Below are positions 8,118 through 16,401 of a stretch of 64,000 nt of DNA, one piece after another. The stretch's first letter is position 1, and the number at the start of each line of letters is the position of its first letter. Made by a program: the position numbers and the translations under genes. Source of the DNA: Streptomyces smyrnaeus (lineage in GTDB: Bacteria; Actinomycetota; Actinomycetes; Streptomycetales; Streptomycetaceae); NCBI RefSeq assembly GCF_017676345.1, contig NZ_JAFFZM010000024.1, positions 31,649 to 95,648 on the forward strand, given 5' to 3'. The notes beneath the pieces are model-generated. The model saw only the letters and a program-made list of their open reading frames with translations, did not search any database and was not told the origin of the DNA.

Positions 8118-9656
8118 TCACAAGGGGATGGGCTTGCCCTCGCTCCAGGCCGTGTGCGGGGCGAAGCCGCGGTGGCCGCATTCGCCGAAGACCGTGACCG
8201 GCCCGTCCGCGGAGATCGCCAGCAATCTCCACAGCGCTGCGGTGCTGGTGCCCGGTGCCACCGGCAGGGCGATCTCCTCGTCGGCAGCCGCGAGTTGCCA
8301 GCCGTCCTGGCTGCCGCCGCCTCTTGCCTGCCGGACCGCGGCGCCCCCTCCACCGCCGCGCTGCGGACCCGTACCGCCGCCCGCCGGGCCGGAGCCGGGC
8401 GGTGGAACGGGCACCACTTCCCGCAGCACGCACGGCCACCCCTCCAGCCAGGGGTCGTCGCGCAGGGCTTCCGAGTAGGCGCCCAGGGCCTGCTGGATGC
8501 CCGCGCCCGGTGGCACGAAGCCGGGGAGCGGAGCTCCGTGCCGCTCCCCGAGAGCGGCGCGCAGCGGACCGGCCCCCGGGTAGTAGGCCAGCTCCGCGTC
8601 CAGCGCCGCGCCCACCGGCAGCGCCAGTTCCGGAGCGCGCCCGCCCGCGCCGTAGGAGAGCAGCAGGGCGTCCCGCCCCGTGGTGCGGCCGTGCAGCCAG
8701 ATGCGGCGTACGGTCAAGCGCCCCTCGTCGCTGTCCCGCTGCGCCAGCACCAGCCACACGTCCCGTATCAAGGCCTCCTCGTCGGCCAGCAGTTCGGCTG
8801 CCTCCACTGTCAGGCCGACGCGCGATCTGACGGTTTCGGCGAGCGGGGGCGGAAGTTCGTCGGCTCTCATCCAGCCGCGGGTCAGCAGGTGGAGCAGCGC
8901 GCACTCCGCCAGCAGCCGCTCGGGCCAGCCCTCTCCGGATCCGGGGACGGTGCCCAGCTCGCGTATCCGGGTGGCCAACCCGGGAGCCTGGGCGTCGACC
9001 ATGCGGGCCGCCATCTCCTCCCACGGCGCGTACCCCGACTGCTCCGCACCCGCGAGGCCGCCCCGCAGCAGATCGGCCAGGCGCTGCTCCAACTCCTCGG
9101 CGCCCGCCGTGATCCGCGCGGCGCGCTGCTCGGCACGGCGGCGCGCGGCCTCGGCCCGTTGCCGGGCGTCCTCCTCTCCACCCCGTGCTGTCTCGCCTGC
9201 GGTCGCCCCCTCTCCCGCGCTGCGCGCGGCGCCCGGCTCGCCGCTCGTATCGCCCGCACCGCTCGTTCCCGCACCGCTGCCGGCCGCCTTCTTGTTCGCG
9301 CGCTGTCTGCGGCCACTCAGCCAGCCGTCGGCCCACTCCGGAGGTACGCTCCCCTCCGCGACGGCTGCCTCGTCGCCCGCCCAGAGCAGCAGCAGTCCGA
9401 CCGCGTGCTTGCACGGGAACTTCCGGCTGGGGCACGAGCACTTGTAGCCGGGCCCCTGGCCCCCGTCGAGGTCCACCACCGTCTGGTACGGCTTGCTTCC
9501 GCTGCCCTTGCACTGCCCCCAGACCGCGCCGCCGCCCGACCCCGCCTCCGTCCACGGGCCGGGCGCCGACAGCTTGCTCCCCGCGCGACGTGACGCGTCG
9601 TCAGGCGCCAGCGCCATTACCTGCTCCGCCGTCCAGCGAACCGCCTGTCCACCCAT
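8118..9656 (-). CDS. SWIM zinc finger protein
   Basis: 512-residue protein with a SWIM zinc finger: C73-x-C75-x6-C82-x-H84 (KCSCPSRKFPCKH). SWIM domains bind DNA or protein partners. The N-terminus (AVRWTAEQVMALAPD) and the Ala-rich charged middle are typical of SWIM proteins found beside MoxR-VWA genes, including E. coli YehQ. The start is fixed at ATG 9656 because a promoter-like element ends only 7 nt upstream; an in-frame ATG at 9704 would lie upstream of that promoter. The mRNA should therefore be leaderless. First gene of the leftward arm, with DUF5691 downstream. The role in the module is unknown. Confidence 0.88.
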   Translation of the reverse strand: MGGQAVRWTAEQVMALAPDDASRRAGSKLSAPGPWTEAGSGGGAVWGQCKGSGSKPYQTVVDLDGGQGPGYKCSCPSRKFPCKHAVGLLLLWAGDEAAVAEGSVPPEWADGWLSGRRQRANKKAAGSGAGTSGAGDTSGEPGAARSAGEGATAGETARGGEEDARQRAEAARRRAEQRAARITAGAEELEQRLADLLRGGLAGAEQSGYAPWEEMAARMVDAQAPGLATRIRELGTVPGSGEGWPERLLAECALLHLLTRGWMRADELPPPLAETVRSRVGLTVEAAELLADEEALIRDVWLVLAQRDSDEGRLTVRRIWLHGRTTGRDALLLSYGAGGRAPELALPVGAALDAELAYYPGAGPLRAALGERHGAPLPGFVPPGAGIQQALGAYSEALRDDPWLEGWPCVLREVVPVPPPGSGPAGGGTGPQRGGGGGAAVRQARGGGSQDGWQLAAADEEIALPVAPGTSTAALWRLLAISADGPVTVFGECGHRGFAPHTAWSEGKPIPL

Positions 9657-9663
9657 GCCGAAG

Positions 9664-9686
9664 ACGGTAGGCGGCGCCACTGACAA
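9664..9686 (-). promoter_or_regulatory. PafBC/RecA-NDp-type DNA-damage promoter, SWIM arm
   Basis: Read on the minus strand: TTGTCAGTG (9686-9678), 8 nt, TACCGT (9669-9664). This matches the mycobacterial RecA-independent damage promoter TTGTCRGTG-N8-TANNNT at every fixed position. Seven nt separate the -10 hexamer from the ATG at 9656, so the transcript should start at the start codon. Confidence 0.78.
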
Positions 9687-9734
9687 CGCCCCTCGACCGG
9701 CCATCGTCGCAGGTCGGAGCGATTGTCAGTGGCG
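9675..9734. repeat. 12-bp perfect inverted repeat between divergent operons
   Basis: CGCCACTGACAA at 9675-9686 and its exact complement TTGTCAGTGGCG at 9723-9734, separated by 36 nt. Each arm contains the upstream element of one of two divergent promoters, so the symmetry is explained by two facing-away binding sites rather than by an RNA hairpin. Confidence 0.85.
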
Positions 9735-9745
9735 GAGTGCAGAGT
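9723..9745 (+). promoter_or_regulatory. PafBC/RecA-NDp-type DNA-damage promoter, MoxR arm
   Basis: TTGTCAGTG (9723-9731), 8 nt, CAGAGT (9740-9745). The upstream element is identical to the one driving the SWIM arm, and the -10 keeps the A and final T of TANNNT. The predicted start is near 9752, giving a leader of about 90 nt before the GTG at 9844. Confidence 0.72.
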
Positions 9746-9843
9746 GGTTCACGGATCGGCCGACGCGCTGCGGCGCGGGGGTTCCTTCCCTGGCCATCCC
9801 CTTGTCTTTTTCCGTTACGAGAGCCCTGCGTTGAGGGGGAGTT

Positions 9844-11004
9844 GTGACCGAGAGCCATGTCGCAGACCCGGCCGCCGAGTCCGCGCAAGAGCCGGCATCC
9901 GGCCCGGCTGCCGCAGCCGCTCCTGCCACCGCGCTGCGCCCGCACGCCGAGGACGCCTTCGCCGATGAGCTGACGGCCCTCGCCGAGGTCGACGACCGGC
10001 CGCGGCCCGCACGCTGGCGGCTGTCCCCATGGGCCGTGGCGACCTATCTGCTCGGCGGTGAGCTGCCCGGAGGCAAGGTCGTCACGCCCAAGTACGTGGG
10101 CCCGCGCCGCATCGTCGAGGTTGCGATCAGCACACTGGCCACCGACCGGGCCCTGCTGCTGCTCGGTGTGCCCGGCACGGCCAAGACCTGGGTGTCGGAG
10201 CACCTGGCCGCCGCGGTCAGCGGGGACTCCACGCTGCTGGTCCAGGGCACGGCGGGCACCGCGGAAGAGGCGATCCGCTACGGATGGAACTACGCGCAGC
10301 TGCTCGCCCAGGGGCCCAGCCGCGAGGCACTGGTGCCGAGTCCGGTGATGCGCGCCATGGCCGAGGGAATGACGGCCCGGGTCGAGGAGCTGACCCGTAT
10401 CCCCGCCGATGTGCAGGACACGTTGATCACCGTGCTGTCGGAGAAGACCCTCCCGATCCCCGAGCTGGGTGAGGAGGTGCAGGCGGTCAGCGGCTTCAAT
10501 CTGATCGCGACGGCCAACGACCGCGACCGGGGGGTCAACGAGCTGTCGAGCGCGCTGCGCCGCCGCTTCAACACGGTGGTGCTGCCGCTGCCCGAGACGG
10601 CCGAGGCGGAGGTGGAGATCGTGGCCCGCCGGGTCGGCCAGCTCGGCCGCTCCCTCGATCTGCCGCCCGCCCCCGAGGGGTTCGACGAGATCCGCAGGGT
10701 GGTCACCGTCTTCCGGGAGCTGCGGGAGGGCGTCACCGACGACGGCCGCACCAAGCTCAAGTCCCCTTCCGGCACCCTCTCGACGGCCGAGGCCATCTCG
10801 GTCGTCACCGGTGGCCTCGCACTGTCGGCGCACTTCGGCGACGGAGTGCTGCGCGCCGGTGACGTGGCCGCCGGGATCCTCGGCGCCGTCGTCCGCGATC
10901 CCTCCTCCGACCAGGTGGTGTGGCAGGAGTATCTCGAGGCTGTCGTGCGCGAGCGCGAGGGCTGGAAGGACTTCTACCGCGCCTGCCGAGAGGTGTCCGC
11001 ATGA
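9844..11004 (+). CDS. MoxR-family AAA+ ATPase
   Basis: 386-residue AAA+ ATPase of the MoxR/RavA class, thought to act as a chaperone that remodels partners through a VWA protein. Walker A is GVPGTAKT at residues 108-115; sensor 1 is IATANDRDRG, followed by LRRRFN with the conserved arginines. The Walker B region reads ARVEELTRIPADVQ, with a Glu-Glu where DE is usual. The first 60 residues are Ala/Pro-rich. GTG 9844 follows GAGGGGGAG. It heads the rightward operon, and its stop overlaps the next start as ATGA at 11001. It resembles E. coli YehL in context. Confidence 0.9.
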   Translation: MTESHVADPAAESAQEPASGPAAAAAPATALRPHAEDAFADELTALAEVDDRPRPARWRLSPWAVATYLLGGELPGGKVVTPKYVGPRRIVEVAISTLATDRALLLLGVPGTAKTWVSEHLAAAVSGDSTLLVQGTAGTAEEAIRYGWNYAQLLAQGPSREALVPSPVMRAMAEGMTARVEELTRIPADVQDTLITVLSEKTLPIPELGEEVQAVSGFNLIATANDRDRGVNELSSALRRRFNTVVLPLPETAEAEVEIVARRVGQLGRSLDLPPAPEGFDEIRRVVTVFRELREGVTDDGRTKLKSPSGTLSTAEAISVVTGGLALSAHFGDGVLRAGDVAAGILGAVVRDPSSDQVVWQEYLEAVVREREGWKDFYRACREVSA

Positions 11005-13634
11005 CGGCTGTCCGAGAGGGCGCGGCGGGACCACCCGCCCGGGAGCGCCCGGCAGGTCCGCTGTTGCTGGGGGTGCGGCATCACGGCCCCGGCTCGGCCC
11101 GCGCGGTCGATGCCGTGCTGGAGGCGTACGAGCCGCGCGTGGTTCTGATCGAGGGACCGCCCGAGGGCGACGCGGTGGTCGAGCTGGCGGGGGACGAGGC
11201 CATGGTCCCGCCGGTGGCGCTGCTGGCGCACGCCGTCAACGAGCCGGGCAAGGCCGCGTTCTGGCCGCTGGCGGAGTTCTCCCCGGAGTGGGTGGCGATC
11301 CGCTGGGCGGTACGGCGCGGCGTCCCGGTCCGCTTCATCGACCTGCCCGCCTCCCACACGCTCGCGATGAGCGACGGGCCGGAGGAGGCACCGGGAGAAG
11401 GGGCGAAGAGGCCACCGGGAGAGCCACAGCTGGAGCCACGGGAAGAGGGGGAGGAGACGGTCCCCGGCGGCACCGACGGGGGTGGTGCCGCCGGGGACAT
11501 CGAACCCGCACCCGGGCCGGGGCGCGTGGACGAAGTGCGGCTCGACCCGCTGGCGGCGCTCGCGGAGGCCGCCGGATACGACGATCCGGAGCGCTGGTGG
11601 GAGGACGCCGTCGAACACCGGGGTGGCGAGCGGGGCACCCGCCCCGCCGACCCCTACGAGCCGTTCGCGGCACTCGGTGAGGCGATGGCCGAACTGCGGG
11701 CGGTGCACGGGGAGGGCGGCCACGAGCGGGATCTCCTCCGGGAGGCCCATATGCGGCTGCGACTGCGCGAGGCGCGCAAGGAGTTCGGGGACGCGGCGAC
11801 GGCCGTGGTTTGCGGCGCCTGGCATGTCCCCGCACTCGGCGAATCCACGACGGTGACGGCCGACCGGCAGACGCTCAAGGGGCTGCCCAAGGTGAAGACC
11901 GAGATCACCTGGGTGCCCTGGACGCACCGACGCCTGGCGCGCCGGTCCGGGTACGGCGCCGGGATCGCCTCCCCGGGCTGGTACGGACACCTCTTCTCCG
12001 CCCCGGACCGGCCGGTGGCGCGGTGGATGACCAAGGTGGCCGGACTGCTGCGGGCGCAGGACCACTCGGTCTCCTCCGCCCACCTCATCGAGGCCGTCCG
12101 ACTGGCGGAGACGCTGGCCGCGATGCGCGGTCGCCCGCTGGCCGGGCTGACCGAGACGACCGATGCGATACGGGCCGTGCTGTGCGAGGGCTCGGACGTG
12201 CCGCTGGAGCTGATCCTCGATCAGCTCGTGGTCGGTGACGTACTGGGCGAGGTCCCCGAAGGAGCCCCGGCCGTCCCCCTCCAACGGGATGTGGCACGTC
12301 AGCAGCGAGCCGTACGGCTCAAACCGGCCGCCGCCGAGCGCGAACTCGATCTGGACCTGCGCAAGGAGATCGACGCGGCCCGCAGTCGGCTGCTGCACCG
12401 GCTGCGGCTGCTGGGCATCGGCTGGGGCGAGCCCGCCCGTTCCCGAAGCGGCAGCACCGGCACCTTTCGGGAGAGCTGGCGGCTCCGCTGGGAGCCGGAG
12501 CTGTCCGTGCGGGTGGCCGAGGCCGGCATCTGGGGCACGACGGTGTACGAGGCGGCCACCGCCAAGGCGAGATCCCAGGCGACGGAGGCGGGCGGCAGCA
12601 CGCTCGCCGACGTGACGGCCCTTGCCGAGCTGTGTCTGCTGGCTCAACTGCCGGACGCGTTGCCCGTCGTGATGCGGGTGCTGGCGGACCGGGCGGCGCT
12701 GGAGTCGGACGTCGGACATCTGGCGCGGGCCCTTCCAGCGCTGGTGCGCACGCTGCGCTACGGCGATGTGCGGGGCACGGACGCGGGCGCGCTGGCGGAG
12801 GTCGCCGGGGGTATGGCCGAACGGGTCCGCGTCGGCCTCCCGCCCGCCTGCGCGGGGCTGGACGGCGAGGGTGCCCGGGACATGCGCGGTCATCTGGACG
12901 CTGCGCACCAGGCTGTGAATCTGCTGGCCCGCGACGAACCGGACGCCTCCGCCGACGGGCCGGACGGCTCCGGTGCCGGGGCGCTGCCAGGCGGTGAGGG
13001 CCGGACTGCCGCTGGATTGCTGGGCCGGTGGCGGGCGGTGCTGCGCACCCTGGCCGAGCGGGACCGGATACCCGGTCTGCTGCGCGGACGTTGTGCGCGG
13101 CTGCTGCTGGACGACGGCGAGCTGGCGGACGACGAGGCGGAGCGGCTGATGAGCCTTGTGCTGTCTCCGGGTACGCCCCCGGCGGAGGCGGCGGCTTGGA
13201 TCGAGGGTTTCCTCGCGGGCGGCGGGATGCTGCTGGTCCACGACGAACGGCTGCTCGCGCTCGTCGACCGCTGGCTGACGGGGGTCCCCGGCGACGCGTT
13301 CACCGATGTGCTGCCGCTGCTGCGGCGGACGTTCGCAGAGTACGAGACGGGAGTGCGGCGCACCCTCGGGGAACTGGTGCGGCGCGGGCCGGTGGGCGAC
13401 GGCGACCGGCAGGGGACCGGCCCGGCCGAGTCGCTGACGGGGTTCGGTACCGGACTGGACACCGGCCGGGCGGACGCCGTGCTGCCGACGGTTCGGCTGC
13501 TGCTCGGGCTGTCGCGGCTGAGCGGCGACAGCCCGACCCGCAAGAGCGACCCGCTCCGCAAGAGCGACCCGACGGGTGAGAGCGATCCGGCGCACGAGAG
13601 CGCCGGGACCGAGGGGGAGGTGGCGCGCGTATGA
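11001..13634 (+). CDS. DUF5682 family protein
   Basis: 877-residue protein; the family has no settled biochemical function and is the partner of MoxR, VWA and SWIM genes (YehM-like). Conserved pieces: GVRHHGPGS at residues 24-32, VLIEGPPEGD from 48, and CGAWHVPAL near 271-279. The spaced H, E and GxxH elements recall the EreA/ChaN/TraB superfamily of metal-dependent hydrolases; that link is my inference. Residues about 140-175 are an Asp/Glu/Pro-rich insert and the C-terminus ends in repeats of KSDP. ATGA overlaps on both sides indicate translational coupling with the ATPase upstream and the VWA gene downstream. Confidence 0.86.
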   Translation: MTAVREGAAGPPARERPAGPLLLGVRHHGPGSARAVDAVLEAYEPRVVLIEGPPEGDAVVELAGDEAMVPPVALLAHAVNEPGKAAFWPLAEFSPEWVAIRWAVRRGVPVRFIDLPASHTLAMSDGPEEAPGEGAKRPPGEPQLEPREEGEETVPGGTDGGGAAGDIEPAPGPGRVDEVRLDPLAALAEAAGYDDPERWWEDAVEHRGGERGTRPADPYEPFAALGEAMAELRAVHGEGGHERDLLREAHMRLRLREARKEFGDAATAVVCGAWHVPALGESTTVTADRQTLKGLPKVKTEITWVPWTHRRLARRSGYGAGIASPGWYGHLFSAPDRPVARWMTKVAGLLRAQDHSVSSAHLIEAVRLAETLAAMRGRPLAGLTETTDAIRAVLCEGSDVPLELILDQLVVGDVLGEVPEGAPAVPLQRDVARQQRAVRLKPAAAERELDLDLRKEIDAARSRLLHRLRLLGIGWGEPARSRSGSTGTFRESWRLRWEPELSVRVAEAGIWGTTVYEAATAKARSQATEAGGSTLADVTALAELCLLAQLPDALPVVMRVLADRAALESDVGHLARALPALVRTLRYGDVRGTDAGALAEVAGGMAERVRVGLPPACAGLDGEGARDMRGHLDAAHQAVNLLARDEPDASADGPDGSGAGALPGGEGRTAAGLLGRWRAVLRTLAERDRIPGLLRGRCARLLLDDGELADDEAERLMSLVLSPGTPPAEAAAWIEGFLAGGGMLLVHDERLLALVDRWLTGVPGDAFTDVLPLLRRTFAEYETGVRRTLGELVRRGPVGDGDRQGTGPAESLTGFGTGLDTGRADAVLPTVRLLLGLSRLSGDSPTRKSDPLRKSDPTGESDPAHESAGTEGEVARV

Positions 13635-14848
13635 CGGTTCCCGCGGACCAGGTGGAGGCGACCGGGACAGCGGCCGGTGCCGAGGAGGCCGAGCGGCTGC
13701 GGCGCTGGCGGCTGGTGCTGGGCGGCGGAGCGGCGGACGGCACCGGCTGCGCGCTGAGCGCCACCGACAGCGGCATGGACCGCACGCTGGAGGCCGTCTA
13801 CGGCGGCGGTCCCGGTGGCAGGGGATCCGGTGGTGGGCCGGCCGGCGGCGGCAGCGGCGGCGGAGCCTCGGGCGGGCTCGGCGCCTCGGCTCCGCACGTC
13901 TCGCGGTGGCTGGGCGACATCCGTACCTACTTCCCCAGCTCCGTCGTGCAGGTGATGCAGCGCGACGCGATAGACCGGCTCGGGCTCTCCGCGCTGTTGC
14001 TTGAGCCGGAGATGCTGGAGGCCGTCGAGCCGGATGTGCACCTGGTCGGCACCCTGCTGTCGCTCAACAAGGCGATGCCGGAGACGAGCAGGGAGACCGC
14101 GCGGGCGGTGGTGCGCAAGGTCGTCGCGGAGTTGGAGAAGCGGCTCGCCTCCCGGACACGCTCGACCCTCACCGGCGCGCTCGACCGCTCGGCGAAGGTC
14201 AACCGTCCCCGGCACCGGGACATCGACTGGGACCGCACCATCCGCGCCAATCTCAAGAACTATCTGCCCGAGCAGAAGACGATCGTTCCGGAGCGGCTGA
14301 TCGGGTACGGGCGGGCGGCGCAGGCGGTCAAGAAGGACGTCATCCTCTGCATCGACCAGTCGGGTTCGATGGCCTCCTCGGTCGTCTACGCCTCCGTCTT
14401 CGGCGCGGTGCTGGCGTCGATGCGGACGCTCAACACCCGGCTCGTCGTCTTCGACACCAGCGTGGTGGATCTGACCGACGACCTGGACGATCCCGTCGAT
14501 GTGCTCTTCGGTACCCAGTTGGGCGGGGGCACCGACATCAATCGGGCGCTCGCCTACTGCCAGTCCCGGATCAGCCGTCCGGCGGAGACGGTCGTCGTCC
14601 TGATCAGCGATCTTTACGAGGGCGGGATACGGCAGGAGATGCTCAAGCGGGTCGCCGCCATGAAGGGGGCAGGTGTTCAATTCGTCACTCTCCTCGCCCT
14701 CTCCGACGAGGGAGCGCCCTCCTACGACCGTGACCACGCCGCCGCACTCGCGGCGCTGGGCGCCCCCGCGTTCGCCTGCACTCCCGATCACTTCCCGGAG
14801 GTGATGGCCGCAGCGATCGAAAAGCGCCCCCTGCCGGTCCCGGAGTAG
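13631..14848 (+). CDS. VWA domain protein, MoxR partner
   Basis: 405-residue protein with a C-terminal von Willebrand factor A domain. The metal-ion-dependent adhesion site is DQSGS at residues 242-246, with GGGTDINRAL supplying the Thr/Asp ligands further on. The N-terminal 240 residues contain a Gly-rich linker (59-85) and a helical region of unknown fold. VWA proteins paired with MoxR ATPases recruit the ATPase to its substrate. There is no signal peptide or membrane segment, so it is cytoplasmic. It is the last gene of the operon (ATGA overlap with DUF5682) and is followed by a hairpin. Equivalent to YehP in context. Confidence 0.9.
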   Translation: MTVPADQVEATGTAAGAEEAERLRRWRLVLGGGAADGTGCALSATDSGMDRTLEAVYGGGPGGRGSGGGPAGGGSGGGASGGLGASAPHVSRWLGDIRTYFPSSVVQVMQRDAIDRLGLSALLLEPEMLEAVEPDVHLVGTLLSLNKAMPETSRETARAVVRKVVAELEKRLASRTRSTLTGALDRSAKVNRPRHRDIDWDRTIRANLKNYLPEQKTIVPERLIGYGRAAQAVKKDVILCIDQSGSMASSVVYASVFGAVLASMRTLNTRLVVFDTSVVDLTDDLDDPVDVLFGTQLGGGTDINRALAYCQSRISRPAETVVVLISDLYEGGIRQEMLKRVAAMKGAGVQFVTLLALSDEGAPSYDRDHAAALAALGAPAFACTPDHFPEVMAAAIEKRPLPVPE

Positions 14849-14857
14849 AGCGAGGGA

Positions 14858-14879
14858 CCGCGCCCCGTCAGGGGCGCGG
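14858..14879 (+). terminator. Hairpin terminator after the VWA gene
   Basis: CCGCGCCCC at 14858-14866 pairs perfectly with GGGGCGCGG at 14871-14879 across the loop GTCA, 10 nt after the VWA stop. The hairpin and the following GAACTGCGCG segment up to about 14914 match an element that I recall as very frequent between Streptomyces genes. Confidence 0.8.
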
Positions 14880-14937
14880 GGAACTGCGCGCCAAGCCACG
14901 AGGCACATGCAGTCCGCGGACACCGCGCAAGGGGCAC

Positions 14938-14981
14938 CCCCTACCCGGAACAGCAGGGACAGGGGACCCCTACCCGGAACA
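14938..14981. repeat. 15-bp direct repeat
   Basis: CCCCTACCCGGAACA occurs at 14938-14952 and 14967-14981, 29 nt apart, in the non-coding stretch before sucC. Function unknown. Confidence 0.7.
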
Positions 14982-15193
14982 AGCGAGGGCGACAGGAAAC
15001 GGGACCCGCACATGCGGGCCGGCCGCGCTGTGACCGTTGTCACCGCGTATGTGTGAGGTGCGATTTAGGCAGCGCACGCACGCAGGGCTAACCTGCAAGG
15101 CGGACATGCCGCGCGACCCGTGGACGCCGCGGCCCTGCGGCACGCCCACGCTGACAACGACCGCGAGACCACTGATTAAGGGGACGGACGCGC

Positions 15194-16366
15194 GTGGACC
15201 TGTTCGAGTACCAGGCGAGGGATCTCTTCGCCAAGCATGACGTACCGGTGCTGGCCGGTGAAGTCATCGAGACACCTGAGGCGGCGCGCGAGGTGACCGA
15301 GCGGCTCGGCGGCCGGGCGGTCGTCAAGGCGCAGGTCAAGACCGGCGGCCGCGGCAAGGCCGGTGGCGTCAAGCTGGCCTCCGACCCGGCGGACGCGGTC
15401 GAGAAGGCCGGCCAGATCCTGGGCATGGACATCAAGGGCCACACGGTCCACAAGGTGATGCTCGCCCAGACCGCGGACATCCAGGAGGAGTACTACGTCT
15501 CCTTCCTCCTCGACCGCACCAACCGCACCTTCCTGGCCATGGCCTCCGTCGAGGGCGGCGTGGAGATCGAGGAGGTCGCGGCCACCAAGCCGGAGGCGCT
15601 GGCCAAGATCCCGGTGGACGCCATCGAGGGTGTGACCGAGGCGAAGGCCCGTGAGATCGCCGAGGCCGCGAAGTTCCCGGCCGAGCTGATCGACCAGATC
15701 AGCAATGTGCTGGTCAAGCTGTGGGATGTGTTCGTCAAGGAGGACGCGCTCCTCGTCGAGGTCAACCCGCTGGTCAAGACCGCCGACGGCACGGTGATCG
15801 CGCTGGACGGCAAGGTGTCGCTGGACGCCAACGCCGACTTCCGTCAGCCCGACCACGAGGCGCTGGAGGACAAGGCGGCGGCCGACCCGCTGGAGGCCGC
15901 GGCCAAGGCCAAGAACCTCAACTACGTCAAGCTGGACGGCCAGGTCGGCATCATCGGCAACGGCGCGGGTCTGGTCATGTCCACCCTCGACGTCGTCGCG
16001 TACGCGGGCGAGGCGCACAACAACGTCAAGCCGGCCAACTTCCTCGACATCGGTGGCGGCGCCTCCGCCGAGGTGATGGCCAACGGTCTGGAGATCATTC
16101 TCGGTGACCCCGACGTCAAGTCGGTCTTCGTGAACGTCTTCGGCGGCATCACCGCCTGCGACGCGGTCGCCAACGGCATCGTGCAGGCGCTCGAGCTGCT
16201 CAAGTCCAAGGGCGAGGACGTCAACAAGCCGCTGGTCGTCCGTCTCGACGGCAACAACGCCGAGCTGGGCCGCAAGATCCTGACCGACGCGGCGCACCCG
16301 CTCGTGCAGCAGGTGGACACCATGGACGGCGCGGCCGACAAGGCCGCCGAGCTGGCCGCCAAGTAA
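15194..16366 (+). CDS. sucC: Succinate-CoA ligase (ADP-forming) beta subunit
   Basis: TCA-cycle enzyme: succinyl-CoA + ADP/GDP + Pi gives succinate + CoA + nucleoside triphosphate. 390 residues, the normal length. The N-terminal ATP-grasp fold begins MDLFEYQARDLFAKH, with the nucleotide-binding KAQVKTGGRGKAGGV stretch near residue 50; the C-terminal ligase domain contains DIGGGA and NVFGGI. GTG 15194 is preceded by AAGGGGA. sucD follows after 35 nt, so the two subunits are co-transcribed in the usual order. Confidence 0.97.
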   Translation: MDLFEYQARDLFAKHDVPVLAGEVIETPEAAREVTERLGGRAVVKAQVKTGGRGKAGGVKLASDPADAVEKAGQILGMDIKGHTVHKVMLAQTADIQEEYYVSFLLDRTNRTFLAMASVEGGVEIEEVAATKPEALAKIPVDAIEGVTEAKAREIAEAAKFPAELIDQISNVLVKLWDVFVKEDALLVEVNPLVKTADGTVIALDGKVSLDANADFRQPDHEALEDKAAADPLEAAAKAKNLNYVKLDGQVGIIGNGAGLVMSTLDVVAYAGEAHNNVKPANFLDIGGGASAEVMANGLEIILGDPDVKSVFVNVFGGITACDAVANGIVQALELLKSKGEDVNKPLVVRLDGNNAELGRKILTDAAHPLVQQVDTMDGAADKAAELAAK

Positions 16367-16401
16367 GCCCGGACGAGACCGAACGAGGACATCGACACAC
16401 C

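Larger units (their letters stand above)
14849..15193. other. 345-bp intergenic region before sucC
   Basis: It holds the hairpin of a common Streptomyces intergenic element (14858-14914), a 15-bp direct repeat (14938-14981), an inverted repeat GTGAC-CGTT-GTCAC (15030-15043) and a second one GCAGG-GCTAA-CCTGC (15082-15096). The sucCD promoter must lie here, but no convincing -35/-10 pair could be fixed. No gene is seen. Confidence 0.6.

Noticed and set aside
6546..9593. 1015-residue open frame on the plus strand
   Set aside because: It is antisense to the SWIM and DUF5691 genes, has Arg/Gln/Gly/Pro-rich composition typical of shadow frames in high-GC DNA, and contains no domain.
10974..13595. 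873-residue open frame on the minus strand
   Set aside because: It lies antisense to DUF5682, which has recognisable motifs and ATGA couplings on both sides; the minus frame has shadow composition.
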